Shown here: one piece after another, positions 1 to 10,854 of the stretch
How positions within the stretch are numbered: position 1 is the first letter of the stretch
Layout: the number at the start of each line of letters is the position of its first letter
Source: Dactylorhiza incarnata
Taxonomy: Eukaryota > Streptophyta > Magnoliopsida > Asparagales > Orchidaceae
Length of the DNA stretch: 64,000 bases
NCBI GenBank assembly: GCA_033032865.1
Contig: JAWHQI010000049.1
Coordinates: 9,039,001-9,103,000 of the forward strand
Reading direction: 5' to 3'
Made by a program: the position numbers and the translations under genes
The notes under the pieces: model-generated
What the model saw: the letters and a program-made list of their open reading frames with translations, nothing else
Told to the model about the DNA's origin: nothing
Databases searched by the model: none

Positions 1-811
1 AAAAAATTATTTATTCACGCAGCAAGTTATGGTGCGTTGAACGGAGAGAATTATTTTCGCTCCTACAGGCTACAAGCAACCAAAAGCAGCGGCTCCTCCT
101 AGCTGCCCGCCTGCCAGCTAATCTCCTCCTTCCTTTCTTTATTTCAAATCAATGGACAACTCCCCAAAAGCCTCTCCTACAAGCAACCAAAAGCAATTGC
201 CCCTCAACTGTTGGCAAAATTTTTGAATCCGATCTCCGGAGTCCGATTCCTTCTTTGCTCCCCTGCGTGAACGGGTTTGCTAATCCCGATAGATTTTTAG
301 TTTTGCTCACCTCCGTTCGATGTTCTACGCGGCACGCGAGTAGTAATCCCGGATAGGGATTTCGGAACGGGCATCGGACGCAAGAATCTCCCCAACTGTT
401 GCCCGTTGCAAGCAACCTGCACGCCACCGAAAAGTAGCAAAACCTCCTTCAAATTGACCTCTGCTCCACTCGAAAATAACTTCCTCGACAGAGCCTCCTC
501 CGCAACTCTTCCTCGATGGCTCCTCCTCGGCAGCTCCTCCACGGCAGAGCGTTCTTCCAGGTTTTCCATATGCTTCTTCCATGCTCGAGCTTCTTCTTCT
601 TAATTAACCGCACGTTTGCTTGATGTTAACATGAACTAAACTAACAGCAAATGAAATCTCCTTCTTACATGATTGTTTTAGGTTCCACGTTCTTCTTCTT
701 CAACTGTGCTCCTATATGTCTCCATGCTCTGTTTATTTTTTGAAACATTGCAGCGAAAGAAACCGCGGGTGGGCAGCGTGGTTACTTAATCAGTTTTTTT
801 CTGTTAAACAG
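1..811. other. No gene recognised; C/T-rich then AT-rich sequence
   Basis: The first 600 bases are rich in CTCC/CTTC runs and give short open frames on both strands with low-complexity Ser/Arg/Glu content and no recognisable domain. Bases 600-811 are AT-rich and end in a pyrimidine tract (around 793-803) that could serve the splice acceptor of the exon-like block described next. No LTR end, tRNA or repeat unit is visible. Confidence 0.4.
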
Positions 812-1305
812 GAGGAACAATTAAGGGCTAAAAATGGTGAGACAGATGAAAATTCCAAGGATAAAACTCCAAAATGTGTTTGCTACTACTCAAAAGCATT
901 ATATGACTGGAAATTTGGCACTATTCAGGTTCACTATATGTTTATGGTTGAAAAATGTCAAGCCTAAAAATTGGAAAGTGGGTCTAATAATGATTTTAGT
1001 TAATTAAGTTCAATGTATAAGATTTGCTACTCGAGAACGTTACTGTACTGAGATTTGGCACTTGCTAAGTTTACTAACTTTTTATAGTTGAAGAATGTGA
1101 AGCATAAGATTAGGATTTAGAATTTGCTGGGTTCTCATTTTTCACTCGTTTATTTTATTATTTGATAGTATTTAAGTAAAATGTCAATGAGACATGCATT
1201 TGAATTTTTTACTTTTGGTTGCAGGTTAAGAGGACAATCACCTCTTCATCTTCTTTGACTAACAAAATTCAAGATGCAATGTTTTTTTATGAATATGAAG
1301 CATGA
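812..1305 (+). CDS. Possible host-gene fragment: two exon-like blocks
   Basis: Block 1 (812-928) follows a pyrimidine-rich AG acceptor and ends at CAG|GT. It is 117 bases, exactly 39 codons, open throughout, starting EEQLRAKNGE and ending LYDWKFGTIQ. Block 2 (1225-1305) follows a TTTTGGTTGCAG acceptor, is in phase 0 with block 1 and ends in TGA after 26 codons. The intervening 296 bases are T-rich with GT...AG ends, like a plant intron. The protein family is not recognised, no 5' exons were identified, and exon-like blocks of this size can arise by chance. It may be the 3' end of a gene lying upstream of the window, or a fragment carried by a transposon. Confidence 0.25.
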
Positions 1306-1760
1306 TAACAGGTAGAGAAACATAGATAAAACAAAGGTCCCGTTTGTCTGTCTGGTTCCACTGATATTGGGACACGGGGTTTGCTTTTGAATGGATAGTT
1401 TTTTTATGATGCCGTTTTGTAGTTTATTTGATTTTCAACATAGATGATCTATTAATTCTTTGTAGTTTTTTTATCAGTCATTTTATTGTTTTTTCGCTAT
1501 GGTTATTTTAAAAGTAGTCAAATTCATTACTTAATGAATGTGCATTAGACTCTTTGAATTTAAAAAAGTGAACTGGCAATACTTGGCAAGTAAAATAACA
1601 AATTTAAACATGTGAGAAATTAATGTGTTCTGAATCTCATTTACTTAATTTCTTAAGATCATCATAGTTGTAGAGTGTTCATGACTTTTTTTTCCTTTTG
1701 CACACCAACAAAAAAATATTAATTATTATTTTAAAGCAATTCTTTGTTGACGCCACCAAA
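1306..1760. other. AT-rich non-coding stretch
   Basis: The sequence is T-rich and AT-rich with no open frame of note, no repeat unit and no LTR boundary. It would be the 3' flank if the exon-like blocks upstream were real. Confidence 0.4.
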
Positions 1761-2064
1761 CCGAATGTCGGCGCCCCCGTCGAATGTCGCCGCACCCGCG
1801 GATTGTCGCTGCAATCGCCGCCGATTGTCGCCGCCCCCGCCAAATGTTGCCCCCCACACCCGATTGTCGCCGACCCCCACCCGATTGTCGCGACCCCCGC
1901 CGATTGTCGCATTCCTCGCCGATTGTCTCGGCCCCCGCTGATTAACGCGGCCTCCGCCGATTAACGCCGCCCCTGCCGATTGTCGCCTCCCCGCCGATTG
2001 TCGCCACCACCTCCGATTGTCGCCCCCCTCACCGATTGTCGCCCCCGCTGATTGCGCCGCCCCG
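1761..2064. repeat. CpG-rich minisatellite (GATTGTCG units)
   Basis: About 17 degenerate direct units of 17-21 bases are built on a CGATTGTCGCC core followed by a C-rich spacer. Variants include GAATGTCG near the start and GATTAACG near 1940 and 1958. The block is strikingly C-rich and CpG-rich while both flanks are AT-rich, so it has sharp composition edges. Short open frames across it are Pro/Ala/Arg-rich consequences of the repeat and are not called as genes. Confidence 0.85.
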
Positions 2065-2138
2065 TCAGATCAATTTTTTTAGAACATTTTAATTTAAATT
2101 TGAACTAATACACTGACTTTCTTTCTGGCCGTTGGATC

Positions 2139-2420
2139 TGTAAAAGAATAAATCAGCCTTGATGAATGAAATCCAACGCCTCCACCCATTGATGAAGACA
2201 GCGCCTGTTTGTGTTCCAATGCACCTGCACTTAAATGATGTATCTCTTAGTATTCCTAAGTATTAATAGCAAATTAAATGTATCTAGAACATTCCTGTTG
2301 GGGTATTTAAACCCCGTACCCATTCCAGATATATGATATATGAAGTAACATTTTTTCCCAAGTAAAATCTCTTCTCTCGTTATCCTTCCACCAACATAAA
2401 ACTGCATTTCTCCACTAACA
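2139..2420 (+). repeat. Copia-1 5' LTR
   Basis: It starts TGTAAAAGAATAAATC and ends CTCCACTAACA. At 282 bp it is 38 bp longer than the 3' LTR because it keeps a segment after CCTTGATGA (about 2165-2202) that the 3' copy lacks. GTATTTAAACC near 2308 and repeated GATATATGA near 2330 are the most TATA-like sequences. Confidence 0.95.
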
Positions 2421-2421
2421 G

Positions 2422-2433
2422 TGGTATCAGAGC
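2422..2433 (+). other. Copia-1 primer-binding site (tRNA-Met)
   Basis: TGGTATCAGAGC lies one base after the LTR. It matches the complement of the initiator tRNA-Met 3' end, the usual primer of plant copia elements. Confidence 0.93.
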
Positions 2434-2474
2434 TTCGGGTTAGAGGATCATCATCGTGTCTCTTCTCTTCTTAC

Positions 2475-5400
2475 ATGGCCTCATCATCTACCACTAAAAC
2501 CCAAACATATACTCACTCCTCCATTCCCATTTTTAATGGAGAACTTTATGAGCACTGACGAGACAAAATGGAAACTCTTTTGAGGTCTCAAGATCTCTGG
2601 GATCTTGTATGCAATGGGGTGACTGTCCCTGCTAGCACAGGCAAAGAAAAGGAAGGAACAGCTCCAACACCCAGTAAAGAAGATAAGATGAAAGACGCAC
2701 TCGCATTACACCTGATCCAACAAGGAGTCTCAACCAGCATCTACCCGAGAATCATGGGATCTAAAACCGCTCAGGAAGCTTGGCAGCGGCTTGAGAACGA
2801 GTACAAAGGCAACAAAAAGGTAATCAAAATCAAAATTCAAACTCTTCGACGTCATTTCGATGCCTTGATAATGAAGGAAGGAGAAACATCACAAGAATAC
2901 TTTGCAAAATTAACCAACATAGCCAATCAAATAAAAGCCTTGGGAGGTGTCTTGGATGAGAGCCAAATAGTTGAAAAAATTCATAGATCCCTTACAAAAA
3001 CCTATAATCACGTGGTCTCTGCCATCATGGAGTCACACGACATTGAACTACTGTCGGTGACTGAACTTCTAGGGTCTCTCCAATCACATGAGGACCTCCT
3101 TCTCGGAGACAACCCCGTATTGAAAAAGGCTTTCCAATCCAAAATGAACTTAAAAAGTAAAACAGAGGAGAAGAAGAAATCCGCAAGTCATAAACAATGG
3201 CAGAACTCACAACAAAGAAAATCAGGAGAGAAGGATTTTTCAAAAAGGGATTTTCCTAAAAACAGGGAAAGGGAAATGCCATCCACTGGTATGACCTGTA
3301 CCATTTGTAAAAAGCAAAATCATGTCACCAAAGATTGTTTTTTTCGTTGTAAAAAATGCAAGATACAAAATCACTCTGAAAAGAATTGTTGGTTTAAGCC
3401 AAAACAAGAAGCCCAATTTACTGAAACAGGAGAAGACCAATTTCTGTATGCTTGCAAGAGCCCAGCATCTGAAGAGTCCAGCACACTTTGGTATATTGAT
3501 AGTGGGTGTTCCAGCCACATGGTGAACAACCAAGCTTACTTTGTCACTTTAGACAATACCTATAAATCAGAAGTGACCTTAGGAGATGGAAAGAAGAAAA
3601 TAATAGAGGGCAAGGGCACAATCTCAGTTTTGACTGAAAATGGGATGCAAAAGTTAATTTCTGATGTTCAGTTTGTGCCAACACTTACTCAGAATCTACT
3701 TAGTGTTGGGCAATTACTAAGAAAAGGTTATCGAGTTGTCTTCGACCACAAACAATGCCATATATACTATCCTAATACAGATTTTATTGCTGGTTCAGCA
3801 CAACTCAACTCAAGTAATATATTCACCATCGATCTGAAACCCACCAAAGCACTTGCTCTAGCCGGAATAGAGAAGAAGTCTACACAATTATGGCATCATA
3901 GATTAGGCCACATAAATTACCCAACACTGCAGCTTATGCATCAGCACAAAATGGTGGATGGGCTCCCAAACCTGTCAAAGGCTGAAGAAAAATGTGATAC
4001 GTGTGCAAGAAGCAAATCACACCGTCAACCTTTCCCTCAGCACGCACAAAGAAGGGCATCACAGCCGCTGGAGTTACTTCATGTAGATCTATGGGGACCT
4101 GCTAGCACACCATCATTGGGAGGTAAACGGTATTTTATGATGATTGTCGATGACTTTAGCCGCTATATGTGGCTCTCCCTCCTTGTACAAAAATCTGAAG
4201 CACTTCATCAGTTCAAGATTTTTAAAATGCAAACTGAAAAACATATGGAGAAGCATATAAAGACATTGAGGAGCGATAGGGGAGGAGAATTTTTATCTGC
4301 TAACTTTAATGCTTTCTGCCAAGAAACAGGAATACGCAGGGAACTCACTGCTCCAGGCTCACCTCAACAGAACGGCGTGGTGGAAAGAAGAAACCGGACT
4401 GTTGTAGAGATGGCACGATCAATGTTGATCCACAAATCTCTCCCAAAAACCTTCTGGGCTGAAGCCACAGTTACGGCTGTCTATATTCTTAATCGTGTCC
4501 CCACCAAGGCCCTCTCTAACATGACACCATATGAAGCATTGCACAACTGCAAGCCCTCCATTGCACACCTTAAGGTATTTGGTTCTATAGCTTATGCACA
4601 TAAAAATATTGAAAGACATGATAAGTTAGATGAATCAAGCCAAAAGTGCATCCTTCTCGGCTATAGTGAACAGACCAAAGGCTATCGACTCCTTGAACCA
4701 ATCAGCCATAAGGTAATTATCTCCAGGGATGTCCTCTTCCGTGAAGAAGAAAGCTGGGATTGGGAAACGAAGAAGGCATCAGAAAGTGAGACTTACAAGC
4801 ATGTCCTGCAGCTGCCGGTTGAGTTGAAAACCTCTCCAATCTCCGTCCAAAACAGCAGCAGGATCACTGAGTCTGAATTTTATGACTCAGAGTCCCCATC
4901 ATCATCGCCAAGGAGGTATCGTTCTCTGCAGGACATCTACAATACTGCATCATTTGCCCTGCTAGCTAACACACCAACCAGTTTTGAGCAGGCATCTATA
5001 GAGGAAAGGTGGCAAAAGGCAATGCAAGACGAAATGAATGCAATTCAGAAAAACAATACATGGTCCCTTGTTAACAAACCACCTGGACGAGCAATCATTG
5101 GATTGAAGTGGGTCTATAAACTCAAGCAAGATGAAGAAGGCAACATCCAAAAGTTTAAAGCTCGACTAGTGGCCAAGGGGTACTCTCAGAAACAAGGAGA
5201 AGACTATGACGAAACCTTCGCACCAGTTGCCCGCATGTCTACAATTCGACTCATCCTCAACTTTGCAGCTCAACACAACTATCCAGTGCACCAACTGGAC
5301 GTCAAATCCGCTTTCCTGAATGGGGAAATTACTGAAGAAGTATATGTTCAGCAACCTCAAGGATTTGAAATAACTGGGGAAGATGAGAAGGTCTATAGAC

Positions 5401-6527
5401 TACACAAGGCCCTCTACGGGCTCAAACAGGCTCCAAGGGCATGGCATCAGAATATTGACAACTATTTTATGCAAGAAGGTTTCACAAGGAGTCCAATTGA
5501 AACCACTCTCTACATCAAAAGCACGGCCAAGGATCGCATTATAGTAAGTTTGTATGTTGATGATTTGATCGTCACTGGATCAAATTCTGCCCTTATACAG
5601 GACTTCAAAGACAACATGAAGAAGCACTATGAGATGACAGATCTCGGCACACTAAAGTTTTTTCTGGGACTTCAGATCAAACAGATGGCAGGCAGCATTT
5701 TCCTGTCTCAAGAAACTTATGTCAAGAATCTGCTGAAGAAATACAATATGGAAGCATGCAACCCTGCCATCACTCCGATGTCTACCACAGAAAAACTCAG
5801 TACCAAGACAGAAGAAGAAGAAGAGACAGACAAGGAAAAGTATAGAAGTCTGGTCGGAAGCCTCATCTACCTCACAAATACCCGACCAGACATTGAAAAT
5901 GCAGTAAACATTGTGGCAAGATTTGTTGGTAACCCTTCTAATTCCCATTTTGCAGCAGTAAAGCGAATTCTTCGCTATTTGCAAGGGACGAAAGGCTATG
6001 GAATTCTCTATCAGTCCAACCAAGATCATACTCTCAAAGGGTACACTGACTCTGATTGGGCCGGCAGCATCGATGATCGAAGGAGCACAGGAGGTTTTAT
6101 TTTCTTTGCAGGGGCAAGCCCAGTATCATGGAGCTCGCGCAAACAGCGATCTGTGGCTCTCTCGACCACAGAAGCCGAGTACATGACACTCAACACAGCT
6201 GCGTGTGAAGCCATCTGGCTACATCGCCTCAAGACAGAAATAGAAGGTGAAAGAAAAGAGGAGATAGAAGGAGTGAAAGTGTACTGCGACAACATCTCAG
6301 CCATCGTGCTTTCAAAAAACCCTGTGCATCATAATCGCAGCAAGCATATAGACATTCGCTACCATTTCATCAGGGATTTGCTGGAGAAGAAGGAGATTCA
6401 ACTGGAATTCTGCCCCACGCGACACCAACTCGCCGACATTCTCACAAAGCCCTTACCGCGCGATCGATTTCAGGAATTAAGGAAGAAGATAGGCGTTTTT
6501 GACAATGCCGATTTAGAGGGGGTGTAA
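2475..6527 (+). CDS. Copia-1 gag-pol polyprotein with one early stop
   Basis: The family start is probably the ATG at 2475, whose product begins [12 protein letters not shown]. The frame is closed by TGA at 2556-2558 (codon 28), where related Gag proteins have Trp. It then stays open for 1319 codons from the ATG at 2568. Positions here count from 2568: Gag with two CX2CX4HX4C zinc knuckles (C244-C257 and C261-C274); aspartic protease DSG at D311; integrase zinc domain (H444, H448, C476, C479) and catalytic D507, D570, E606 (D35E spacing); reverse transcriptase YVDD at 996-999; RNase H with YTDSDWAG and a C-terminal [10 protein letters not shown]. The stop codon TAA (6525-6527) lies inside the first bases of the 3' LTR. 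Translation could restart at 2568, giving a Gag short by 31 residues, but this is inference. Confidence 0.95.
6515..6522 (+). other. Copia-1 polypurine tract
   Basis: AGAGGGGG directly abuts the 3' LTR. It is the expected plus-strand primer site for reverse transcription and overlaps the end of the coding frame. Confidence 0.88.
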
Positions 6528-6766
6528 AAGAATAAATCAGCCTTGATGACCTGTTTGTGTTCCAATGCACCTGCACTTAAATGATGTATCTCTTAGTATT
6601 CCTAAGTATTAATAGCAAATTAAATGTATCTAGAACATTCCTGTTGGGGTATTTAAACCCCGTACCCATTCCAGATATATGATATATGAAGTAACATTTT
6701 TGCCCAAGTAAAATCTCTTCTCTCGTTATCCTTCCACCGACATAAAACTGCATTTCTCCACTAACA
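6523..6766 (+). repeat. Copia-1 3' LTR
   Basis: The 244-bp LTR runs from TGTAAAAG to CACTAACA and matches the 5' LTR except for the 38-bp segment and two single-base differences (T/G in the ACATTTTT run, A/G in CCACCRACAT). GGATC follows directly as the right TSD. Confidence 0.95.
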
Positions 6767-6865
6767 GGATCGTCATGTTCTTACAATGATAGTCGATCCG
6801 ACGGTGGATAATTCCTTAATGAATAAAAACATTTATAAAATAATTAAATTATGTATGTTTATATG

Positions 6866-7098
6866 AGTGACAGTGCGGCGTGAGAGGGACGTTCCCCACT
6901 CGATAGTATCCTGACAACGACATTGCCCTGGCGCGACGACACTCTTTCTCGCAAACCCCCGTGCACACGGTAAAAGCGAGCGACGTGCGGAGCACAACGC
7001 ACAGGGTTTTGCGAGCGGCGGAAGCGCGATCGCGCCAGTGCAAAGCCGTTGTCGGGGTATTGTCGTGTGAGTCACGTGGGGCTATGTGCACTGTCACT
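6866..7098. mobile_element. MITE-like inverted-repeat unit
   Basis: The two ends carry AGTGACAGTGC and GCACTGTCACT in inverted orientation. Further imperfect pairing runs inward, including GACAACG near 6912 against CGTTGTC near 7050. The unit is about 233 bp, GC-rich and codes for nothing recognisable. I found no clear TSD, so the superfamily is not assigned. It could instead be a GC-rich hairpin of other origin. Confidence 0.4.
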
Positions 7099-7105
7099 TG
7101 TGTGT

Positions 7106-7605
7106 AGCCGTGCACAAAAAAACCGGTCCTGACTGGTCCGGTTGTGACCGGCCAGGTTAGGACTAGCTAGGGACCAGTCCCGATTAGGACCAGTCCCGAT
7201 TAGGACCAGTCCCATACAAATTGTAACGGCTCTTTAAAGAGTCGTAAGTGGCAAGCTGCCACTTATTAATGTTATAAAAATTTTGTTTTTAAATAAAATA
7301 TATTTTGTATTTTAAATATATTTTTGAAATTATTAGATAAATATATTTTGTATTTTATAATTTATTTTTTAAATAAATAAAATAAAAAAGATCAGGACCG
7401 GTTAGGACCGGTCCTCCGGTCCCAACCGGTCCTCCGCAAGAGGAGGAAAACCGGTCCCGGACCAGGACTGGTTTGACCGGGACCGATCCGGGATCGGTAG
7501 GTCAAAAGACCGGTATTTTAAAAGACCGATCCTACACTGGTAGGTCAAAAGACCAATCTTTTAAAAGATCGGTCCCACACCGGCCCGACAATCCTTATGT
7601 GCACA
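7106..7605. mobile_element. hAT-like non-autonomous element with ACCGGTCC repeats
   Basis: The left end reads TAGCCGTGCACAAAAAAACC and the right end, inverted, reads ATGTGCACATAAGGATT. Both lead into ACCGG-rich blocks. GGACCAGTCCC and ACCGGTCC-type units recur on both arms around an AT-rich centre (7265-7390). Such GTGCAC ends followed by CCGGTCC repeats are seen in non-autonomous plant hAT elements. No transposase frame is present and no 8-bp TSD is evident, so the ends are approximate. Confidence 0.4.
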
Positions 7606-7969
7606 TCATCGATTGTTATAAATAATATGAGAGAACAAATAATAATATTAGAGATTTTATAAGTTATAATAAATATTGAGGAAAAGTCCTGTGCATTCGA
7701 GATCCTTCTTCAAAGTTCGACCTGGTAAAAGTACAGGATTACATGGTTATGTTAATTAATCAATCTCTAGAAATTTGAATTAAAAAAGAGGACAGTGAGT
7801 ATTTGATTTTTTTAGAAAAGTACAGGAAATGGAGATGGTGGTCTAAACTCAGAAAAAAAGCATCAGTGTGAAGGTCGCCCATACGGGCAGGGTAAGGAGA
7901 TCATCTGTGCTTTAAAACTTCGATTTTGCCCAGCGCACTAGTTTTTTCATAAAATTAGGATCTTGTTAT
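7606..7969. other. Unassigned stretch between transposons
   Basis: There is no gene, repeat unit or LTR end. It is a mixed-composition flank in which the next element inserted. Confidence 0.4.
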
Positions 7970-8114
7970 TGTTGGAACATGTTTTCCACATATCTTGATT
8001 TGAGAATAACAAATCTCATTATATTTGATCATACTTGTCATGTGTATAGTGTGCAGGAACTTCAGCTTTCAAGCCCCTATAAGTACAAAAAAGAAAGACG
8101 ATTCCCTATCAGTT

Positions 8115-8615
8115 CAATACTCTGGTGCTATCGCGGCGCGCTAACGCTACCGCTGACGGTAGCTCATACATATTTGGAAACAGGGTCGAGAAGAAAATAT
8201 CGTCGAGAAAGGAATGTCGACGAGACGCAATCTAGCAACTCATACCGCGGCGCGTTAATGCTAACGCTGACGATAATGTCAGCATATTTGGAAACAGCGT
8301 CGAGAAGGAAACATCGTTGAGAAAGGAATGTCGACGGGACTCAAATATAGCAACTCTTACCGTGAAGCGTTAAGGCTAACGCCTGACGGTAACTTATGGA
8401 AGTCTCACGATCATGATGCTGATTGAGGAGCAAAAAAGGAAGTAGATCTGACGGCTAGGAAGGATATAACGCTAACGCGGCGCACTAACCTTACAGCGGC
8501 GCTGTAAGAGGGGATGCCAAATTTGGAGCCAGAATGTTGTCAAAGATGACTCGATCTGTGTGCCATCTTGTTGCCTAAAGAGGCTACCGCCCGTCGGTAG
8601 CACTACCGCTGGCGC
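8115..8615. repeat. CG-rich quasi-palindrome array in A-prime LTR
   Basis: Dispersed short units such as GCGGCGCGCTAACGC and TACCGCTGACGGTAGC recur at about 8130-8165, 8250-8270, 8360-8395, 8470-8510 and 8585-8620 in otherwise ordinary sequence. The units are partly self-complementary (CTACCG...CGGTAG). They lie upstream of the TATA box, in the U3 part of the LTR. Confidence 0.6.
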
Positions 8616-8626
8616 TAGGATCCGAG

Positions 8627-8640
8627 CCTATTTAAATAGC
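8627..8640 (+). promoter_or_regulatory. Candidate TATA box of A-prime LTR
   Basis: CCTATTTAAATAGC sits downstream of the CG-rich array, in the same relative place as CTATAAATAGG in the family A LTRs. Confidence 0.5.
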
Positions 8641-9545
8641 GGTCCGCCTCCGCTTTTGTTTGCTGATTTCGACGACACATTAAAGCCACAACTCCTATAC
8701 TTTCGTGAGAGCCTCGTTGCAGCCAAGACAACTCCATCGACGTTCATAAACACAAAGAAATTGAAGAAGGATCGATCACGCTTATTCTACACGAAGGTCG
8801 TACGCGTCAACTCCAAGGATTACTTCGGCACGCCGACGACAAGATCTTCGAGTTCAACTTATGAAGGAGTTTTGTCTTTTAGTTTTATTTTTATCTTGTA
8901 CATTTTATATCTTTATCGGTAGAAAAATTCGCCGCAGTGGTTGGCGACTAGGTCGTGAGTGGCTTAGGGAGAAATTCGTCGCGTGGTTGACAACTAGGGC
9001 TTTGCGGGGACTAGGGATAATTCATCGTGTGGGTGTGGCGACTAGGTCTAGGGTTAGATCTAGGGGGTGCTCGAGGCCTATCTGGTGATAGAGAGGCTAG
9101 AGCGGCTTGAGGACGTATCTGAGGATAGATCGGCTAAAGCCAACTGGTCCTTGGGAGAAGGGTCGGTATAGAAAACCAAAAGGGTCTTACGCATTCGCCT
9201 CAATCTCAAGCGTTATTGGGATAAGATTTTGTAATCAGTTCTAAAGCAATAATACTATCTATTTTTCTTTAATATTGTCTTGCTATCTTTGATCGTTGAA
9301 ATCTAAACGAAAAGACATTCTCTGTCACTAACGCCGAGAAGTAACGCTACCGCAGGCGGTAGGCAGCAATAGAGTTCACATCTCTCGTGCCTAGTACAAC
9401 CCAGTTTCATAAATAGCTTACTGTAGTATCTTAACTGAAATATTTTCATAAATACATTCAACATATTTGAATAAATTCAATTAAGTTTACAAAGTTTTAA
9501 AACTCTTATTCACCCATCTCTAAGGGCATCTACAGATCCAACAAG

Positions 9546-9557
9546 TGGTATCAGAGC
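9546..9557 (+). other. A-prime primer-binding site (tRNA-Met)
   Basis: TGGTATCAGAGC lies two bases after the LTR end. Confidence 0.88.
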
Positions 9558-9602
9558 CAGGTTATTCTCAAACGGCTTCACAACTGGGAATAATAGCGTT
9601 TC

Positions 9603-10854
9603 ATGATCTCGTATCCACTAGAGGGGATGATTTTTTACTAAATGAAAACTCTTTTGCACCACCTTTATTTATAGGCAAAAATTATAAAGGGTGGAAAATA
9701 TTAATGTAAAATTTTCTTAAATCTTTAGATGAAAAAGTTTGGAATATTACGATTGAAAAACCATCAAGCGTATTAAATACAAACGAAATGATTTTAAATG
9801 CGAAATTTATAAATAGTCTATTTTGTGCTCTAGATCAAATTATTTTCACACTTATTTATATTTTACCTACTGCTTATGAGATTTGAAACTTTCTTGAAAG
9901 AACTTATGATTCTCCTTCTATAGGTATGGAATAATCGCAAGAACCGGAGAATATGCAAGCATGTATATGTATTCAGTAAAGCTCCTCTCTTGATGGATCA
10001 ATGTAATGCACATTAAGCGAAAGGGAAGATGGTGAATCATCATTGGAAAATGATTGCCAAGAAGAAGAAGATATCAAAGGAAGTGAATGTTCAAACCTTG
10101 CCCCATCCGATAACATGTAAGCAAAGCAAATTCCTCTCTTCTTGCTCCAACGTCTATTTCTACATTGCATGTGTTAGATATGGCTAAACGTAGAATTAAG
10201 AAATTGAAAAATATTAATTCAAAATTGCGTTTAGAAAATAAAAATTTAAAAGCACAAGTTATTGTAAAATCAAACTTTGACATGTCTAGTTTCATCACAT
10301 GCTCTTCAAATAAAATTGACACACCTTGTATTAATTGTGATGAATTAAATGTAAAATTCAAGGTGCTTGAAAAAGAGCTTCTTAGTGCACAAGAGAATAG
10401 TAAAAAATTAATAAATAAAAACGATGCTCTATCTCATAAACTAGAATCATTAAAATTGTTTGTGCAAAAAATTTCAAGTAATAAAAAATCATTTTTTCTA
10501 GTTTATCATCAAACTTGTGTAAAACAACCACTAGTATTTTAAAAGGTATAAAATACACCTAGTAGAATATTGAATCATAAGAGCATGATAAATTCTAATC
10601 CCTATTCAGTATCTCCCACTTTTGAATTGAATGTCAACAAATTTCTTATAATTAGTAATCTTGAAAATCATTATGGAAATTCGAAAATTTATGAATATAA
10701 GACCAAGATATGAATGAAGACCCATACTTAAGAATGGCGCATTAATAAGGGTCCACTCATCCTTGTCTCCCCATAAGCCAACACGATGTATTTGGGTACC
10801 CAAAGGAGCCATCTTATTTGCTCCCCTTTGGATACTTAAATCTCGTTTTCATTA
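9603..10854 (+). pseudogene. Family A-prime gag remnant
   Basis: Translation in pieces gives a SIRE-type Gag: PPLFIGKNYKGWK near 9660, SLDEKVWNITIEK near 9725, then a coiled-coil segment open at 10165-10542 rich in Lys/Leu/Glu (KRRIKKLKNINSKLRLENKN), and a terminal IWVPKGA motif near 10792. Stops interrupt the first part: TAA after KILM near 9709, TGA at 9884-9886 at a conserved Trp, and TAA after GME near 9931. The gag ends at TAG (10852-10854) with no pol behind it. It lines up with the family A gag at 49903-51373. Confidence 0.8.

Larger units (their letters stand above)
2139..6766 (+). mobile_element. Copia-1: near-complete Ty1/copia LTR retrotransposon
   Basis: The 4628-bp element has TG...CA LTRs, a tRNA-Met primer-binding site, one gag-pol frame, a polypurine tract and a perfect 5-bp TSD, GGATC, at 2134-2138 and 6767-6771. 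The LTRs differ by only two substitutions plus one 38-base indel, so insertion was recent compared with the other elements in the window. Domain order PR-IN-RT-RNaseH is diagnostic of Ty1/copia. I did not assign a lineage. Confidence 0.96.
7970..9543 (+). repeat. Family A-prime 5' LTR
   Basis: It begins TGTTGGAACATG and ends GATCCAACA, so its termini are inverted TGTTGGA/TCCAACA. It is related to the family A LTRs at 48758 and 61963 at both ends and through the GGCGACTAGGTC...GGGTGCTC block (8940-9075). Its upstream half holds a divergent array of GCGGCGCTAACGCTACCGC-type units. Confidence 0.88.

Noticed and set aside
2475..2560. Readthrough or recoding of TGA as Trp
   Set aside because: Stops at Trp codons occur alongside TAG and TAA stops and frameshifts in many elements, so ordinary decay explains them.
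4419..4619. Minus-strand ORFs within the Copia-1 gag-pol gene
   Set aside because: They are shadows of the real coding frame.
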